Shown here in pieces: positions 34,708 through 46,945 of a stretch of 64,000 bases of DNA. Under the pieces are notes generated by a model that searched no databases, was not told where the DNA came from, and saw only the letters and a program-made list of their open reading frames with translations. The stretch spans positions 164,760,261 to 164,824,260 of the forward strand of contig CM045758.1 of assembly GCA_025200525.1 (NCBI GenBank), written 5' to 3'. The translations under genes were made by a program, and so were the position numbers. How positions within the stretch are numbered: position 1 is the stretch's first letter; every line of letters starts with the position of its first letter. Origin of the DNA: Camellia lanceoleosa (taxonomy: Eukaryota; Streptophyta; Magnoliopsida; Ericales; Theaceae).

Positions 34708-35844
34708 TCAGTCGCATTCTTCGTCCCACTCAAACTTAGCTTTTAATGACTGAAAGAATGGACGCAATCTGTCTGAAGACCGGCTGATGAATCGGTTAAG
34801 TGCTGCCGCCATGCCGGTGAGATGCTGCACTTCTTTCACCGAGTTAGGCCTCTCTAACTCCTGAATTGCCCGGATTTGGGAGGGGTCTGCCTCGATACCC
34901 CGATTGGTCACCAGGAACCCCAGAAACTTGCCAGACCCTACACCGAATGCGCACTTAGAAGCGTTAAGGCGCAGTTTGTGTTGCTTCAGGATCTGGAACA
35001 TTTCATTTAGGTCCTTTAGATGGTCATCCGCATCCTTGCTTTTGACCACCATGTCGTCGATGTAAGCCTCCATTGTTCTGCCTAACAATGGCTCAAACAT
35101 CTTAGTAACCATTCTCTGAAACGTCGCCCCTGCGTTCTTTAGGCCAAAGGGCATGACCTTGTAACAGTATAGTCCTCTTGGAGTGGTGAAGGATGTAACC
35201 TCCTGGTCTGGTTCATGCATTGCGATCTGGTGGTATCCTCTGTATGCGTCAAGGAAGCTAAGCCTGCTGTGACCAGCTGTTAGGTCCACCAATTGATCTA
35301 TCCTTGGTAGGGGGAAGCTATCCTTGGGGCATGCTTTGTTGACAGTTTTGTAGTCGACGCAGACGCGCCACTTGCCATTCTTCTTTGGTACTACGACGGT
35401 GTTGGAGATCCATCTCGGGTAATGGACCTCTCTGATTGCCCCTGCTTCTAACAAGTTACCCACCTCTTCTGCCACTATCTCGGCGTGGTGGAGTGCCGAT
35501 CTGCGCGTGCGTTGAATGACCGGTCTAGCAGAAGGGTGGACATTGAGTTGATGGCAGATGAAGTTGGGATCAATGCCTGGCATGTCGTATGGGGTCCAGG
35601 CAAACACTTCGATGTTGGAGGTCAGAAATTCCAAGACTTCCAATCTCTCAGTGCTGGACAACGACGATCCAAGCAAGAAGAACTTTTCTGGGTTCTTCTC
35701 ATCTATTCTGACTTCTACCAAGTCCTCCACTGCTTTTTGATCAGCCGCCCTGCCAACATCCGCGAATAGTTTATTACTCTCCGGTTCTTCAACCGAATGA
35801 ACATATCCTTTGGCGTTCGTTCTTGACAAGCACTGCTTGGACAT
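34708..35844 (-). pseudogene. Reverse transcriptase of element 1
   Basis: Open for 378 codons. Motifs: [42 protein letters not shown], active-site YIDD at 35053-35064, [15 protein letters not shown]-terminal part [13 protein letters not shown] and [11 protein letters not shown] is normal; note that the Trp of YPRW is intact here but amber in element 2. Ends in TGA before ALESLKAY. Continuous with protease upstream except for stops at about 35855 and 35989. Confidence 0.9.
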
Positions 35845-36408
35845 AAATTGGTCCCCCTATACTTCTTTAATGTCTCCCGTATCGTTGGGAAACCACATCA
35901 CTTGGTGGTAGGAGGCTGCCACCGTGCGCATGGCGTCTGACCATGTTCTGCCTAAGATGATGTTGTAGGTGGAGGGGACCTTCAGCACCTAGAACTCCAC
36001 TTGCTTCGTCACACTTCCCGCCCTGACTGGAAGGATGATTTTGCCGACTGGCCACTCCGGCATAGAATTGAATCCAATCAAAGGGGATACGGCAGGGGCT
36101 AAGTCCTTGTCTTGCAGCTTGAGTTGCTTGAAAGTTTCATAGTACATGATTTCACACGAACTGCCTTGGTCAATCAGAATCCGCTTGACGTCAAAATCCT
36201 TGACTCGGAGAGTGACGACCAAGGCATCATTGTGTGGGCAATATATTCTGTCCAAGTCTTTATCCGAAAAAGACATGATGTTTGTGGCTTCTGTCCTCCC
36301 CTTTTTAACGACTGGTTGGGCACTTAGCACCTCTCTCAAGTGCTCTGCCTTTTTGATTGAACCTCTGAGCTCGCATACTCGCTCTGGTTCAAAGACTCCA
36401 TGGATCAC
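35845..36408 (-). pseudogene. Aspartic protease region of element 1
   Basis: Retropepsin-like region: NDALVVTLRV, then ILIDQGSSCEIMY with the catalytic Asp, and after a TAG at 35989-35991 the flap/C-terminal part VPSTYNIILGR. A second stop lies near 35857 before GDQF. Matures Gag-Pol when intact. Position between gag and RT is as expected for Ty3/gypsy. Confidence 0.8.
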
Positions 36409-36480
36409 GGTGGTGATGCCTTGTGGCGGGCGTCGATCGGCATCCGTTGGGTTTGTTGTGATCTTGGGCTGCGCCCTCCT

Positions 36481-38100
36481 CTATGTATTTATCCAGTGGC
36501 TCGCCACCAGCTCTTCCAGATGTTGCCTCAACGGCGTGCAGTTCTCAGTTCGGTGCCCCTTTTCCTTGTGGAAGGTGCATCTGGATCTGTCATCATAGTC
36601 CTTCTGGGCCTCGCCTAACTTGGCAGGCCACTTGACGAAAGGCTCGTCTCGAATCTCACTAAGTATACGGTAGATCGGTTTCTTGAACACCGTGGTTATG
36701 GCAGTTCGGACTCTCAACCATCTCTTGTCCTGGTCTTCATCATCGTCTCGCCTGCCCCATCCGTTTTGGTTTCGGCGACCTACCGTATTGACCTTTGCTG
36801 AGGTCTTCTTTTCTGGTGTCATGCTCGCGCCAGTCTTTGCTTTGGCACGAGCGCCATCCTCTTCTACTCGATGTCCGATGCACTCTCTCCATCGAGGCTT
36901 CCATGGTGAGGGTGGTGTCATGGTGATAGAGTCCTCACCATTCTCGACCGAAGGCCTCTTTTGTCTTGATAAATGGCGAGGTTGGTTGGCGATCCCCAAC
37001 TGGTTGAATGTCTCCCAAGAGCGATCGTTGTATGACCTCGAGTCTCCTTATCGCCCATGTCGATGGAGAGTAGCCGGTCGATCTCCACCGGGTCTTTGTG
37101 TTCGTTTCAACCGCGTTACATAAACGCCTCTTAATTGCACCGGGAGGCTATGCCGCCTCGAAGCTTCTCAAACCAAGTCAAGCCTAGGTCGCCGAGGCTT
37201 GAAGGGAATAGGATACACATCAACACCTCATTCCGCAGATATCTGACCATAACTCGCGAAAGTGGCGAAAGTGGGTGTAAGGGTCCGCTTTTCCTTCATA
37301 TGTCGAAATTTGGGTTGTAGGAAGCCGACGGAAGGGCGCGTTCTCAATCTCTGGGACGAATGGTGAGGTCTGCACCTCGCCAATGCCTTATCCATGGTTC
37401 AGATGCTGCGGCCTTGGCATTCCAACCTCGACGCTTCCATGCGTCCGAGGAGCCAATCGCCGCAAGGCAGAACCTGTGGGGATCGCGCGCTCTGGCGCCC
37501 TCCTTCCATCGTGCCTTTTTCCAACATGGACCATAGGCCTGGACGACTGGTAATTCCGCTTTGTCTCGACCTCGTATGATGCGTATGTGAAGGCCAATAG
37601 GTACTCCCTCGATTATGACCTCTCGTGCCTCGTCCTCTCGCACTGGAGTGACGAGTCCTGGAAGATACGGATCGCGTGTCGCCTGTCCTGAGGCTTCTGT
37701 CCTCTGGTTGAGAGGGTGTAGAATTCCTACCACGACCCTCTGAGTGGCGAGGGGGCGTCTTCTTGTTGTGCCCCTCTCTTGTCACCACTTCTTTTCCTTT
37801 CATCTGGCGCTTCAGAGACTCCATGTCCGCCGCCATCTTACGGATCAGTTCGTCTTGCTCTCTGACGCGATCCTCCAGAACCTGAGGATCAATTCTACGC
37901 CTTTGTCTTTCTGGGCTTTGCGAACGGGAGGGATGAGGGCTGCTATTCCTCCGTCGTCCCCTCGCATCCCTCCTGGAATTCTGCCTTTGTGGTTCCAGGT
38001 TCGCCATGGGAGGGACCAAAGGTAGGCCTTCGCGCCTTGCACCTCCTTCTGGAGTTTGTCCGTCAATGGCGGACTGAGGCAGTTCTTCGTTGTTCGCCAT
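36481..38100 (-). pseudogene. gag of element 1, frameshifted
   Basis: ATG at 38100 (MANNEELPQ) follows the PBS. The N-terminal third is charged and Arg/Ser-rich with a coiled-coil-like VLEDRVREQDELIRKMAADM. The Gag core (about 37400-37000) is spread over several frames, e.g. YEGKADPYTHF then a phrase like DLGLTWFEKL, showing multiple indels. The C-terminal part (36999-36481) has TTVFKKPIYRIL and a CHHC-type knuckle, CTFHKEKGHRTENC. Long plus-strand frames here are shadows. Confidence 0.75.
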
Positions 38101-38147
38101 TGATGTTCGAGAAAAACTTGATCAAGAGGTTGTTCTTGTCTGCTCTT

Positions 38148-38164
38148 CCCACAGACGGCGCCAA
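38148..38164 (-). other. Primer binding site of element 1
   Basis: TTGGCGCCGTCTGTGGG directly abuts the 5' LTR. The first nine bases from TGGCGCCGT equal the complement of a plant tRNA-Asp 3' end (from memory); the rest does not match well. Confidence 0.7.
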
Positions 38165-38165
38165 T

Positions 38166-38950
38166 TGTACGGGAAAGAAATACACCTTCTCGTATAATCC
38201 TGTTGATCAAGTCTGCGTTCCTCGTACGACGTCGTTCCACCACCTGAAAATACAAACGTGAGCTAGCCGGCGGGTGTGTGCCGGAAACCTCTCCGATGCC
38301 TAAGTCAGTAAGCAAGACAGGAAGGCAAAAGCTCAATGTATTCAGGGAGCAAAAGTTGCATTACCTCTCCAAAGGTGATATTGGTGAGCTTATATAGATT
38401 TCGCGTGGCACAATCCTGGTAGGACTCTTATTCCTCCATGTGCAGAGTCCTCCTAGGATTACTCCTCCTTACGTAGAGTCCCCCTAGGACTCATACTCTT
38501 GGAAGATAATGCTTATCCTCCAACACCCTCCTCACTGCTTAAACCAAGTGAGATGGTTCTTCTCATGGCCGAACTACTTTCAGGACCGAAGTAACAATTA
38601 CTTCGGCCCTTAATTTACTCTCCCTTACCTCGGCTTTCCCATACTAAGACCGAGCTATCCATAAGGGAATTAAAACCGAAGCCAAGAAACCATAGCTTAC
38701 TTCGGTCTCTTACATGCTACAACCGAAGTAATCACCGAAGACCGAAACATTTGAGCTACTCCACTTAACCGGAGTAGAACCAAGTCCTCCGAAGACCGGG
38801 CTATTCACCACGGCTGCGTGACCGGTCTATCTTCAAAGCTACCTCTCCAAACCGGAGTAACTTACACGGCCCTATCTGCGCAAGCCTTTTTATTTCGGCC
38901 CTATGGCCCAACACCCAGCTCGGCCCACTTGTATATAAATTACCCTCTCA
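38166..38950 (-). repeat. 5' LTR of element 1 (785 bp)
   Basis: Begins TGTACGGG, ends CCCTCTCA, followed by ATAAT. TATA-like box on minus at 38388-38397. Keeps the CCGAAG/CGG words that are shortened in the partner LTR. Confidence 0.92.
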
Positions 38951-39103
38951 ATAATAATAAAAAGCACATAAATTTTTATAAATCCAATGGTGAGTTAATA
39001 TCAACTTTTAAATAACCAAAAATAATAAATTTAACTTTATAACAAACTCGGGCAATTCAAGGAAACAAATACGGCATTTCAAATAATAAGTGGTGGACTA
39101 GAC

Positions 39104-39302
39104 GCTTGAAAAAAAAGAAAATCATAAATCTTCTCGTGTGTAGAAAAGAAGGTTAAAAAGGGAAACAAAAATCGTAAATGTTACATTTTAAAGAACGCTT
39201 GAAAAAAAAAAAAAAAAAAAAAAATTCATAAATCTTCTCGTATGTAGAAAAGAAGGTTAAAAAGGGAAACAAAAATCGTAAGTGTTTACATTTTAAAGAA
39301 AA
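39104..39302. repeat. Tandem duplication, unit about 95-105 bp
   Basis: CTTGAAAAAAAA, 'tcataaatcttctcgt', 'gaaaagaaggttaaaaaggg' and 'attttaaagaa' occur in both copies; the copies differ mainly in the A-run length. Confidence 0.9.
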
Positions 39303-40503
39303 GCATGGAGCAAAGAGACTTCGCTACACGTTATTTTTTTAGATAAATTATAAATACACTTTTTGAAATTTGTTTAAAATATAAATTGTTCTTTATAATT
39401 TAAAAAATTATAAATACTCCCTTGTTAAAAAATTTTATTTAACGTAATTAACTAAAAAAATAAAATCCATAATTGCTCTTCTATATAATAATAAAGTTAT
39501 CTAAATTATTAATTTAAGCATATTTATAATATCATTAAAAACTGTTAATTGAGTTGATGATTTATTAATAAAATGGGCGATTTGTTATGAAATTAAAAAT
39601 CTTAGGGGATGGAATGTAATTTTTTAAAACCACATGGACGATTTGTATTTTAATTAAACCTTAGGAGGTGTATTTGTAATTTATCCTATTTTTTTTATTA
39701 GTGGGTGGCACACGTAATGTGTGTATAATTCAGATAAGTAAGTACAAAAGTAAATAATAAAGAAATTAATATCATAATATATGTTGTCTAAATGGTAAGA
39801 GTGTTCTTAATGAAACCTAAGGTCTTAGGTTTAAATTTTGCTCACGCATTTAACTAATATTTTTTTTTTATTTTAAGATAAGAAAATTTGTCAAGTGACA
39901 AAAGGAGAAGCCACCACACTATTAGTTGTCATATTTTGGCTATTAGAATCCATCGTATGTTTTATTTTGATAATTCGAACTATTCATTTTATAAGAATTT
40001 GTATGTATATCATTCATGAAAAAAAATTAGGACGATTCCATAATTGTAACTTTTTTTATTTTATCACGTTTGTGTTCAAAAAAATAATCAACAAGTGTTT
40101 TTTAAATAAACCATCATTTTTTTATTTTTATTTTTTGTAGACAAACATGATGAAATGAAAGGTGACAGTTATTGGATCGGCTTAATTTTTTTTATACGTG
40201 ATATATATGGAGAGGCCTACAAAATAAACAGTTCGGATCATTGAAATAGGATCTGAGTTTTGACTTAAAAAATTGATGAGTTTTAAAATGTGTTCAAGTT
40301 TCATCTATTTACATTACAAGAGAATCTCAAATAAACTTTTAACAAGGTGAAAATAAGTCAAATCTGTATGATTTTGAGTAGTAGTTGGCCTATTTTGGGA
40401 AGTAAGTTAAAAGTTAATTTTTGATTTTTTTTTTTTAAAAAAAATGTGTAAAAAAATAAAGAAATGATATGAATTAAAAAAATCAAAAAATTAACTTTTA
40501 ATC
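39303..40503. other. AT-rich DNA with a degenerate foldback
   Basis: 39930-40260 looks like a decayed member of the foldback family at 42698-43098: 'attttgataattcgaac' on the left and 'gttcggatcattgaaat' on the right. No gene seen. Confidence 0.4.
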
Positions 40504-41013
40504 AGAGCATCTCCAACGCTTCATTTCTTTTTTCACCAAATCTGAGTCGAAAAAATGACTTTTCACCAAATCTGATACTCAGTGCTCCAACCCTTGATTT
40601 TCATCAAATTTTCATCCGGGACAACCGGGTGGTCAACCGGGTGGTCGACCGGTTAAGCCAAAAAAAATTTTTTTTTTTTTTTTTTTTTAAACTTTTTGAA
40701 CCTTTTAGTGGTCGACCGGTTAGCCAAAATCAAAATTTTTTTTTTTTTTCAACGTTTTGAACTTTTTTTTTTTAACTTTTTGAACCTTTAGCTGGTCAAC
40801 CGGTTGGTCAACCGGGTGGTCGACCGGTTCATCTTTTCTAACGGTCATCAACAATGTTTTGGTAAAACGCGGAGCCTGTATCAAATTTGGTGAAACGTTT
40901 GATGAAATTTCGATTTGATATCGATTTGGTGAAAGGGTTGGAGCATGAAACAGTGTTTTTTTCACCAAATTTTAAATTTAATGAAAGGTATGATTCAGGG
41001 TTAGAGATGGTCT
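40504..41013. mobile_element. Degenerate MITE with GGTCGACCGG repeats
   Basis: Left end GAGCATCTCCAACGCTTCAT; right end, complemented, GAGACCATCTCTAACCCTGA: imperfect inverted repeats of a type common in plant MITEs. The inner parts also mirror each other (TTCACCAAAT/ATTTGGTGAA). Contains several GGTCAACCGG and GGTCGACCGG words. No ORF. Confidence 0.55.
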
Positions 41014-41647
41014 CATATGATCAAATTTAATGAATTTTAAAATATATTTAAATTTCAAACGACTTTTAGAGCTTAGGTAATTTGCTTTATTTTAATATCT
41101 GAAAGAACGGAGTTGATAATCTCCGCGAGAGGAAAGGGTATGTTAGCATGCCATTTTAATAAGAAGAAAGAGTATTGACTTGGAGTGGTAAAATAAAGGT
41201 AAGTTTGGTCATAAGTCTCTCTTATCTTACTTTTCTTGTTAAAAGGATAAAAAATTAAAAAGAAAAATTATACTTTCAAAATTTTTTCATAATTATTAAA
41301 TCTTGTATAAAGAACAAAAATTATTATTTAAATATTTTATCTGACTATTATACTCTCAACTAGATCTTTAATTTGATCATGACGATCTCACCATCGTGGT
41401 GCTCAGATCTCATATCTCTACTTTCTCTCTCTCATTTCTTGTTCATCTCAGTCAGTCTCTTTTTCCAACACCATCGTCTCCCCCCTGCTCTTGCCTCCTT
41501 CCTCAAATCACATTGGATTTGAGATTTCCACCTCACGTTAGATCTGAGATCTCAATCTTACTCTTCTTTTCAAACTCAAAAATCTTACTTTCTCTCTCTT
41601 TATATACATATATATTAATATGTTCAGAACTTTGCCTATGATTTTAG
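41014..41647. other. Non-coding DNA, CT-rich before gene fragment
   Basis: 41380-41620 is CT-rich and could be a former 5' leader or intron of the fragment that follows. Nothing else recognised. Confidence 0.4.
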
Positions 41648-41801
41648 GAGTGGAGATGGCGAACTGAAAGAACATAAGAGTTCTATTATGCCTAGTAGTG
41701 AGGTTCAATGCATGATAAATGATTATATGAGTTGTGCGAGCTCTGATCTGTTTGAGCTGGAGAACATTGGTGTGATTAGAGTTGAAACATACAGAGAGTG
41801 A
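41648..41801 (+). pseudogene. Host gene fragment, BIG GRAIN 1-like C-terminus?
   Basis: After a 3'-splice-like TTTTAG, a frame of 50 codons reads SGDGELKEHKSSIMPSSEVQ and later CASSDLFELENIGVIRVETY before TGA (41799-41801). The CASSDLFELEN core recalls the C-terminal motif of plant BIG GRAIN 1-like proteins as I remember them, which continue past YRE; here it stops. No upstream exon was found. Also possible: a phytochrome kinase substrate-type motif, or chance. Low confidence in family; moderate that it is former coding DNA. Confidence 0.35.
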
Positions 41802-42688
41802 ACAAAAATGCATATCTATTGGCTTTTTATTTTTTATTTTTTTATTTTTTTATTTGTTCATAGATCTAAAAGTAAATTTGATTCTGGTTCATTCATTTAG
41901 TATGCATTTTATTTTTTATAATAGTAAAATTTTACTCTGATTAAAAACATGTTGATTTACTTAACGATATAAAATTTTACTTTAAATCATAGTAAATTTT
42001 ACTCTGATTTAAAGTAAAGTTTACTAAGATTCAAAATAAAATTTTATTCTGAAATACACTGTGAGGATGCCTTTACAGAAAAGCTGATATATATATATGA
42101 GGGTAGTATAGTAAAAAAAATAAGTTTTAAAATATTAAGAAATTTTAGAAGAATCTATATTATTCTTGTCTTTTTGAAAGATAAATTAGACTTTGAGAAA
42201 TTTATCACCGAATGCCCTAAAATAAAGTCTTTGGTCCGCCAAGTAGTCAATTCATTGATCTTACAAGTTACAAGTATGACTTTGTGCATGAATTTTTTTT
42301 TATTATTAATTGGGGATATTATAATCAGGGCATTTAATTTAATGATGTTATAATACTATTTTGACATCCTTTTTTTTGTTTTTTATTACAAAGATTGTAT
42401 AATTGTATTGTGTATTATTTAATTGTTAGGTTTGGTGGTTCATTCGCAGTGATGGTTGGGTTGGGCTTAGTGATTTTTTTTTTGATTGATTGTTGAACTT
42501 ATAGATATATAATTATTCAGTTTAATGTAATTAATTTTTTATTAATTGGTAAAATAAAAAATTAAAATTGGCCATATTATAAAATGGCCAATTGGGCAAA
42601 CTCAGATGCTCCATAATGCTATATATAATTTATTTTCTTACCCCATTTTTCACTCTTAGATACAACACAAGATAAAGCGAACTCCATA
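41802..42688. other. AT-rich non-coding DNA
   Basis: Contains several copies of 'taaattttactctga'-like words (41930-42060) and, at 42573-42600, a block nearly identical to 25407-25434. Confidence 0.5.
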
Positions 42689-43107
42689 TTAATAAATGGG
42701 CATGGCTTCTGTTTAGTCCTTAATCGGATTGGACCGTATTGTTAGGTCTGTGGGGGCTAATAACGGGTCTCGTTTTGATAATCTAAACCGTTTAATGTGT
42801 AGAACTCGTTGAGTACTATATGTTTGTAAAAAATCACGTTAATTGGATATCGATAGCTATGTAATCAAATCAGTTTTATATATAAAAAAATAGACGGTGA
42901 ATAAATTAACGGTTGACAAAAATTTGCCTTGATCACATAGTTATCGATATCCGATCAACATGATTTTTTATAAACATATAGTACTCGACGAGTTTTACAC
43001 ATTCAACGGTTCAGATTATCAAAACGAGACCCGTGGTGGGCCACCACAAGCCAACAGCACAGTCCAATCCGATTAAGGACTGGACAGAAGCCATTCCCTT
43101 AATAAAT
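42689..43107. mobile_element. Mutator-type MITE with 9-bp TSD
   Basis: Element 42698-43098 (401 bp) flanked by TTAATAAAT on both sides (42689-42697, 43099-43107). Ends GGGCATGGCTTCTGT and, complemented, GGGAATGGCTTCTGT. The arms are inverted copies over roughly 170 bp each. A 9-bp duplication with long terminal inverted repeats is typical of non-autonomous MULEs. No ORF. Confidence 0.85.
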
Positions 43108-43142
43108 TTACATCAAAACCCACACACTTATCTAATTTGTTT

Positions 43143-43304
43143 TACGCTGTGTTTGGTTGGAGGATTGGGGGAGGGATTTGAAAAAGGAAAAGGAAAAGGA
43201 AAATATGTGTGAAACTATGTGAAATATAGACATGTTTTATTCACATTTCACCTACCTTTTTCATTTTTCTTTCCAAATCCCTCCTCAAATCTTCCAACCA
43301 AACA
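43143..43304. mobile_element. Small hairpin MITE
   Basis: GCTGTGTTTGGTTGGAGGAT at the left and 'cttccaaccaaacatagt' at the right are inverted copies; the match continues through GGGAGGGATTTG and CAAATCCCTCC. About 160 bp. Confidence 0.7.
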
Positions 43305-46300
43305 TAGTATTAGGATCAATTATACTGATTTTCTCTAATGCTTGAGAAAAAATAGTAAACTCCATTAAGTTTAACATAATTATATTTGATTTTCTTAAGT
43401 TTTTAATTTATATAATACTTAATCTATTTTTCATCAGAAATTCATTAGTTATATATGGATAGAAAAATTATAGTAATCTTTTTTATATTAAAATGTATAT
43501 TTTATATTATTTCTCTATACTATTTATATTAATTTCTCTTTAACTTTATTAAAATGGTTAATATAATTATATCAAAATTAAGATATTTATTATAATTTTT
43601 TTAAATTTTTTCAAGAGAAATAAATATAATTTAATTGACTAGACTTGTACTTCATCGTATCCTTTTTAATTCCATCCTATTAAAATGAGGTCATGGTCAT
43701 TTAAGAACCATTCACTTTTTTGGGGGTGGGTAGAACCATCCACTTGTAACCGCTGACTCTGTTGCATTTCAAATGGAAATGCTAGGAAAAAAATAATTTA
43801 AAAAAACTGTTCAAAAATTATAATGTGTGGTGTACGTTTAAGTTTGGTACGATGATAAACCTAGTTTACACATTATATTTGAATTAATTTTAAAAAAAAC
43901 CTTTAAAAAATCATAATATGTGATGTACATTTAAGTTAGGTACGATGATAAATCTAATTTGCACATTATATTTTAAATTTAATTTGTCCCCAGTTCTTTT
44001 TTAGTATTAGACGGTACAATTCGGCCCAACAGTGTATCACAAGTCTTAATAATTTGATTGGTTGATATTGTAAGATATTCTGTGTAAATCATTCAAAATA
44101 AATAATTATATTGATTAGATAATTTTAACTATGTAATTTTATTATATTTGTTTTTAAAAAAAAATAAACAATGAGTGTGATTTTAAAAACAGTCCATTCA
44201 TTCTTAAAAGACAAATATAATTAAATCATGTGATTTTAATTATCAAATCAATGTATATTTTTATTTTTATTTTTTATTTTTATGAATAATTTACCTACCG
44301 AAGCTATAAGATCAATGAATCGAATGAGTGAAGTGAAATTCGTTAGGAGCCTTTTAATGAATCTTTATACAATATTTTGTTTTTAAAAATATTGAGACAC
44401 CAAATCGTTTTCAAAACTTAATATTTTGAAAAATTCTATTTTTTTTTTTTAAGGCGTAATTGGTTATGACTTATTGGAGTGTTATTTATAATTTATTATA
44501 ATTTTGATTATGACATTATTTTAATTATAATTCAAAAAATTTTTAGTTAAACCTTATGTGGTGTTTAATTATAATTTATATATTTTTTTTAATTATGACT
44601 CCTATAAATTTGTGTTATGATATTTGTGATAATTAATTCAACAAATGTCATAATTTACATATAGTACATAGTATTACCCTAATATATGATAATTTTTATA
44701 TGTCATATGGCACTACCTTTTACCAATTTTTATATGCCAATATATTACTCCTAATATATATATATATATATACATTAATTATATTTGTAAAAGTGTTGAT
44801 AGCATTGTCAAATTTATTACAACAAGCTCACACCAAACCAAAGTTGTTATGCAAGGGACGCGGTCCAACACACGGCATGGTTGAAAATGTCTTGGACACA
44901 TATGTCGGAAAATGTTTATTTTTTTATTTTTTTTAACCTATTTTATCTTTTTATCGGTAAAAAATGTGAGAGGTGATATGACTTAAAATAGGTAAAAAAC
45001 TAAAAATTGATTTTTTTTTTACTTCCCAAAAGACATAGTATAAACCAAGGGGCATATAATGGCCCTATTTTTGTGAACATTCCAATCAAAAAAAAAAAAC
45101 TAATGACCTTGTCTGAATCAGAAAATTGAGCCAACTTTTCATAAATTTAAGTTTTTTATTGTCTGCATTTTTTTATTTTTAGTAGATTTTTTTAATATTT
45201 TTTTAAATTTTTTATTTTCTAAATACATTAAATCTAAATACGCTTTAAAAATATAATATTTGTGAATTTTTTTACAAATGCAAAAAAATTAAAAAATTAA
45301 AAAATTCAACACATTTTCTTATTTTGTTGTATTCAATGCATTTTTTAAAAAATTTTGTACAAATTTTTTACTTTTTAAGTATATTAAGACTAAATGGATC
45401 TAAAAAAATTTTTAAAAAATTGATTAAAATACTTTAAAAAATAATTAAAAATACAAAAACATGAATTGAAAACTCAAAAAACTATTTTTGAAAATTCAAA
45501 ACCAAACAGGATGAATTTTGTGCTTGATTAAAATATTGTTTGTAATAGACTGAATTTAGTTAAAAAGTCAACATAAATATAAAAATTCAACTTATTTTCT
45601 TTTTCTTTTTTTTTGTATATATATGTATTTTTTTAAAATATAAAAAATACTAAAAAAATCAATTACAAAATATATTCTAATACACCTAAACTCAACATAG
45701 AGTCTCCTAAGAGCATGTCAAATAATTATGTAAAATTTTATTTTATTATTATTTTTTACACTGTAACAAGATTCTCAATTTTAACTAGGACTTTTCTTAA
45801 GTGTGCAACCCTCAAGGGTTGCACACCATGTGCCACTTACACAAAAAGTGTAAGTAGAAGGTGAAAACAAAAGCAGAACTACAAACAGAAAAGGCGTAAG
45901 TGTAATGCGTAAACTGCACACCATAACAGTATCCTTTTAACTATCTTGTTTTTAAAATATTCTCATTCATTATTTCTACTTTCAATGATTATATTTTGCT
46001 AACAGTTATATTTTTTCTAACTTCTTATCGAGATGAGTAGTAAGTGATTGTTCAAGCTTATTTTGCAAATTTAATGAATTTTAAAATGAATTTAAATTTG
46101 ACTTATTTATTTAATAAATTTTTAACGAGTCGAATAACTTTATTTAGTAATCAATATTAAGGAATAAAGTTCCATTTTTTGTGTGTCAATTGATAGAAAA
46201 TCAAAACAACCTAAATTTGGGAAGAAATAAATAATTACCTACAATCCAATAATAAAAGAGAAATAAACATTACAAAAATATTAAACTTACCTCCATAAGG

Positions 46301-46945
46301 ATTTAACTTGCAAAACCTCCTTCACAACCATTAGGCTAATGATATCTTGAAAGGCAATTTACTAATAAAAAATAAAATAGTGTAAGCCAGATCTACAATT
46401 CTCTGTACTTGGATTATAAATTTGGATAAAAATTTAGATAGAAAAAAAATGAGAAAAATATAAAAATATATATATGTATATATAAAAATTTCTTGATTTT
46501 TGTTCACTTTCTAAATCTCTATATAAATTTATGATCTAAACACGATATTAAAAAAAAAAAAAATTACCTATAAATGTCAACTTGAGGAATGGTGGTCTGT
46601 TTAGTCCCAAGAATTTTTTTATGGACCAATTAGTTTAATTGATTTGAAAAAGATAGATTTAATATATTATTTGAAAATTGAATTTACAGTTATACCTTTA
46701 TTTCTATTATGTTTCCTCCTCCTCCTCCTCCTTCTTCTCTTTCTTCTTCTCTTCTTTTATTATTATTATTATTATTATTATTTTGTACTAGAAAGGTAAG
46801 ATACATAACTTATGTGAATCAAATTTGGGATAAATTTGTATATGAGAATCTTTTTTATTTGAAATGACTTGAAATATGAGATTCTTCACATTTCAAAAGA
46901 AATACAAAAATAACTTGAAATATGAGATTCTTCAAACATTCCAAA
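43305..46945. other. AT-rich DNA; duplicated blocks and short repeats
   Basis: 43668-43985 and 44785-45060 are diverged copies of 25758-25985 and 27236-27392. 43810-43890 is repeated at 43895-43985. 45801-45826 is a perfect hairpin (GTGTGCAACCCT, CA, AGGGTTGCACAC). 46706-46785 is a (CCT)n/(CTT)n/(ATT)n microsatellite. No gene seen. Confidence 0.6.

Larger units (their letters stand above)
27531..38955 (-). mobile_element. Ty3/gypsy Tat-type LTR retrotransposon 1
   Basis: Complete insertion: LTRs 27536-28299 and 38166-38950, bounded by the 5-bp target duplication ATAAT (27531-27535, 38951-38955). gag-pol is on the minus strand, with PBS next to the right-hand (5') LTR. Order: gag, protease, RT, RNase H, second RNase H, integrase. 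The RT-RNH-aRNH-IN order and the opposite-strand gene between pol and 3' LTR point to the Tat lineage (established knowledge). Length 11.4 kb. All coding parts carry stops or frameshifts, so it is not autonomous now. Confidence 0.9.

Noticed and set aside
36112..38025. Plus-strand ORFs of 60-150 codons
   Set aside because: Antisense shadows of the gag and protease regions of element 1; no family features.
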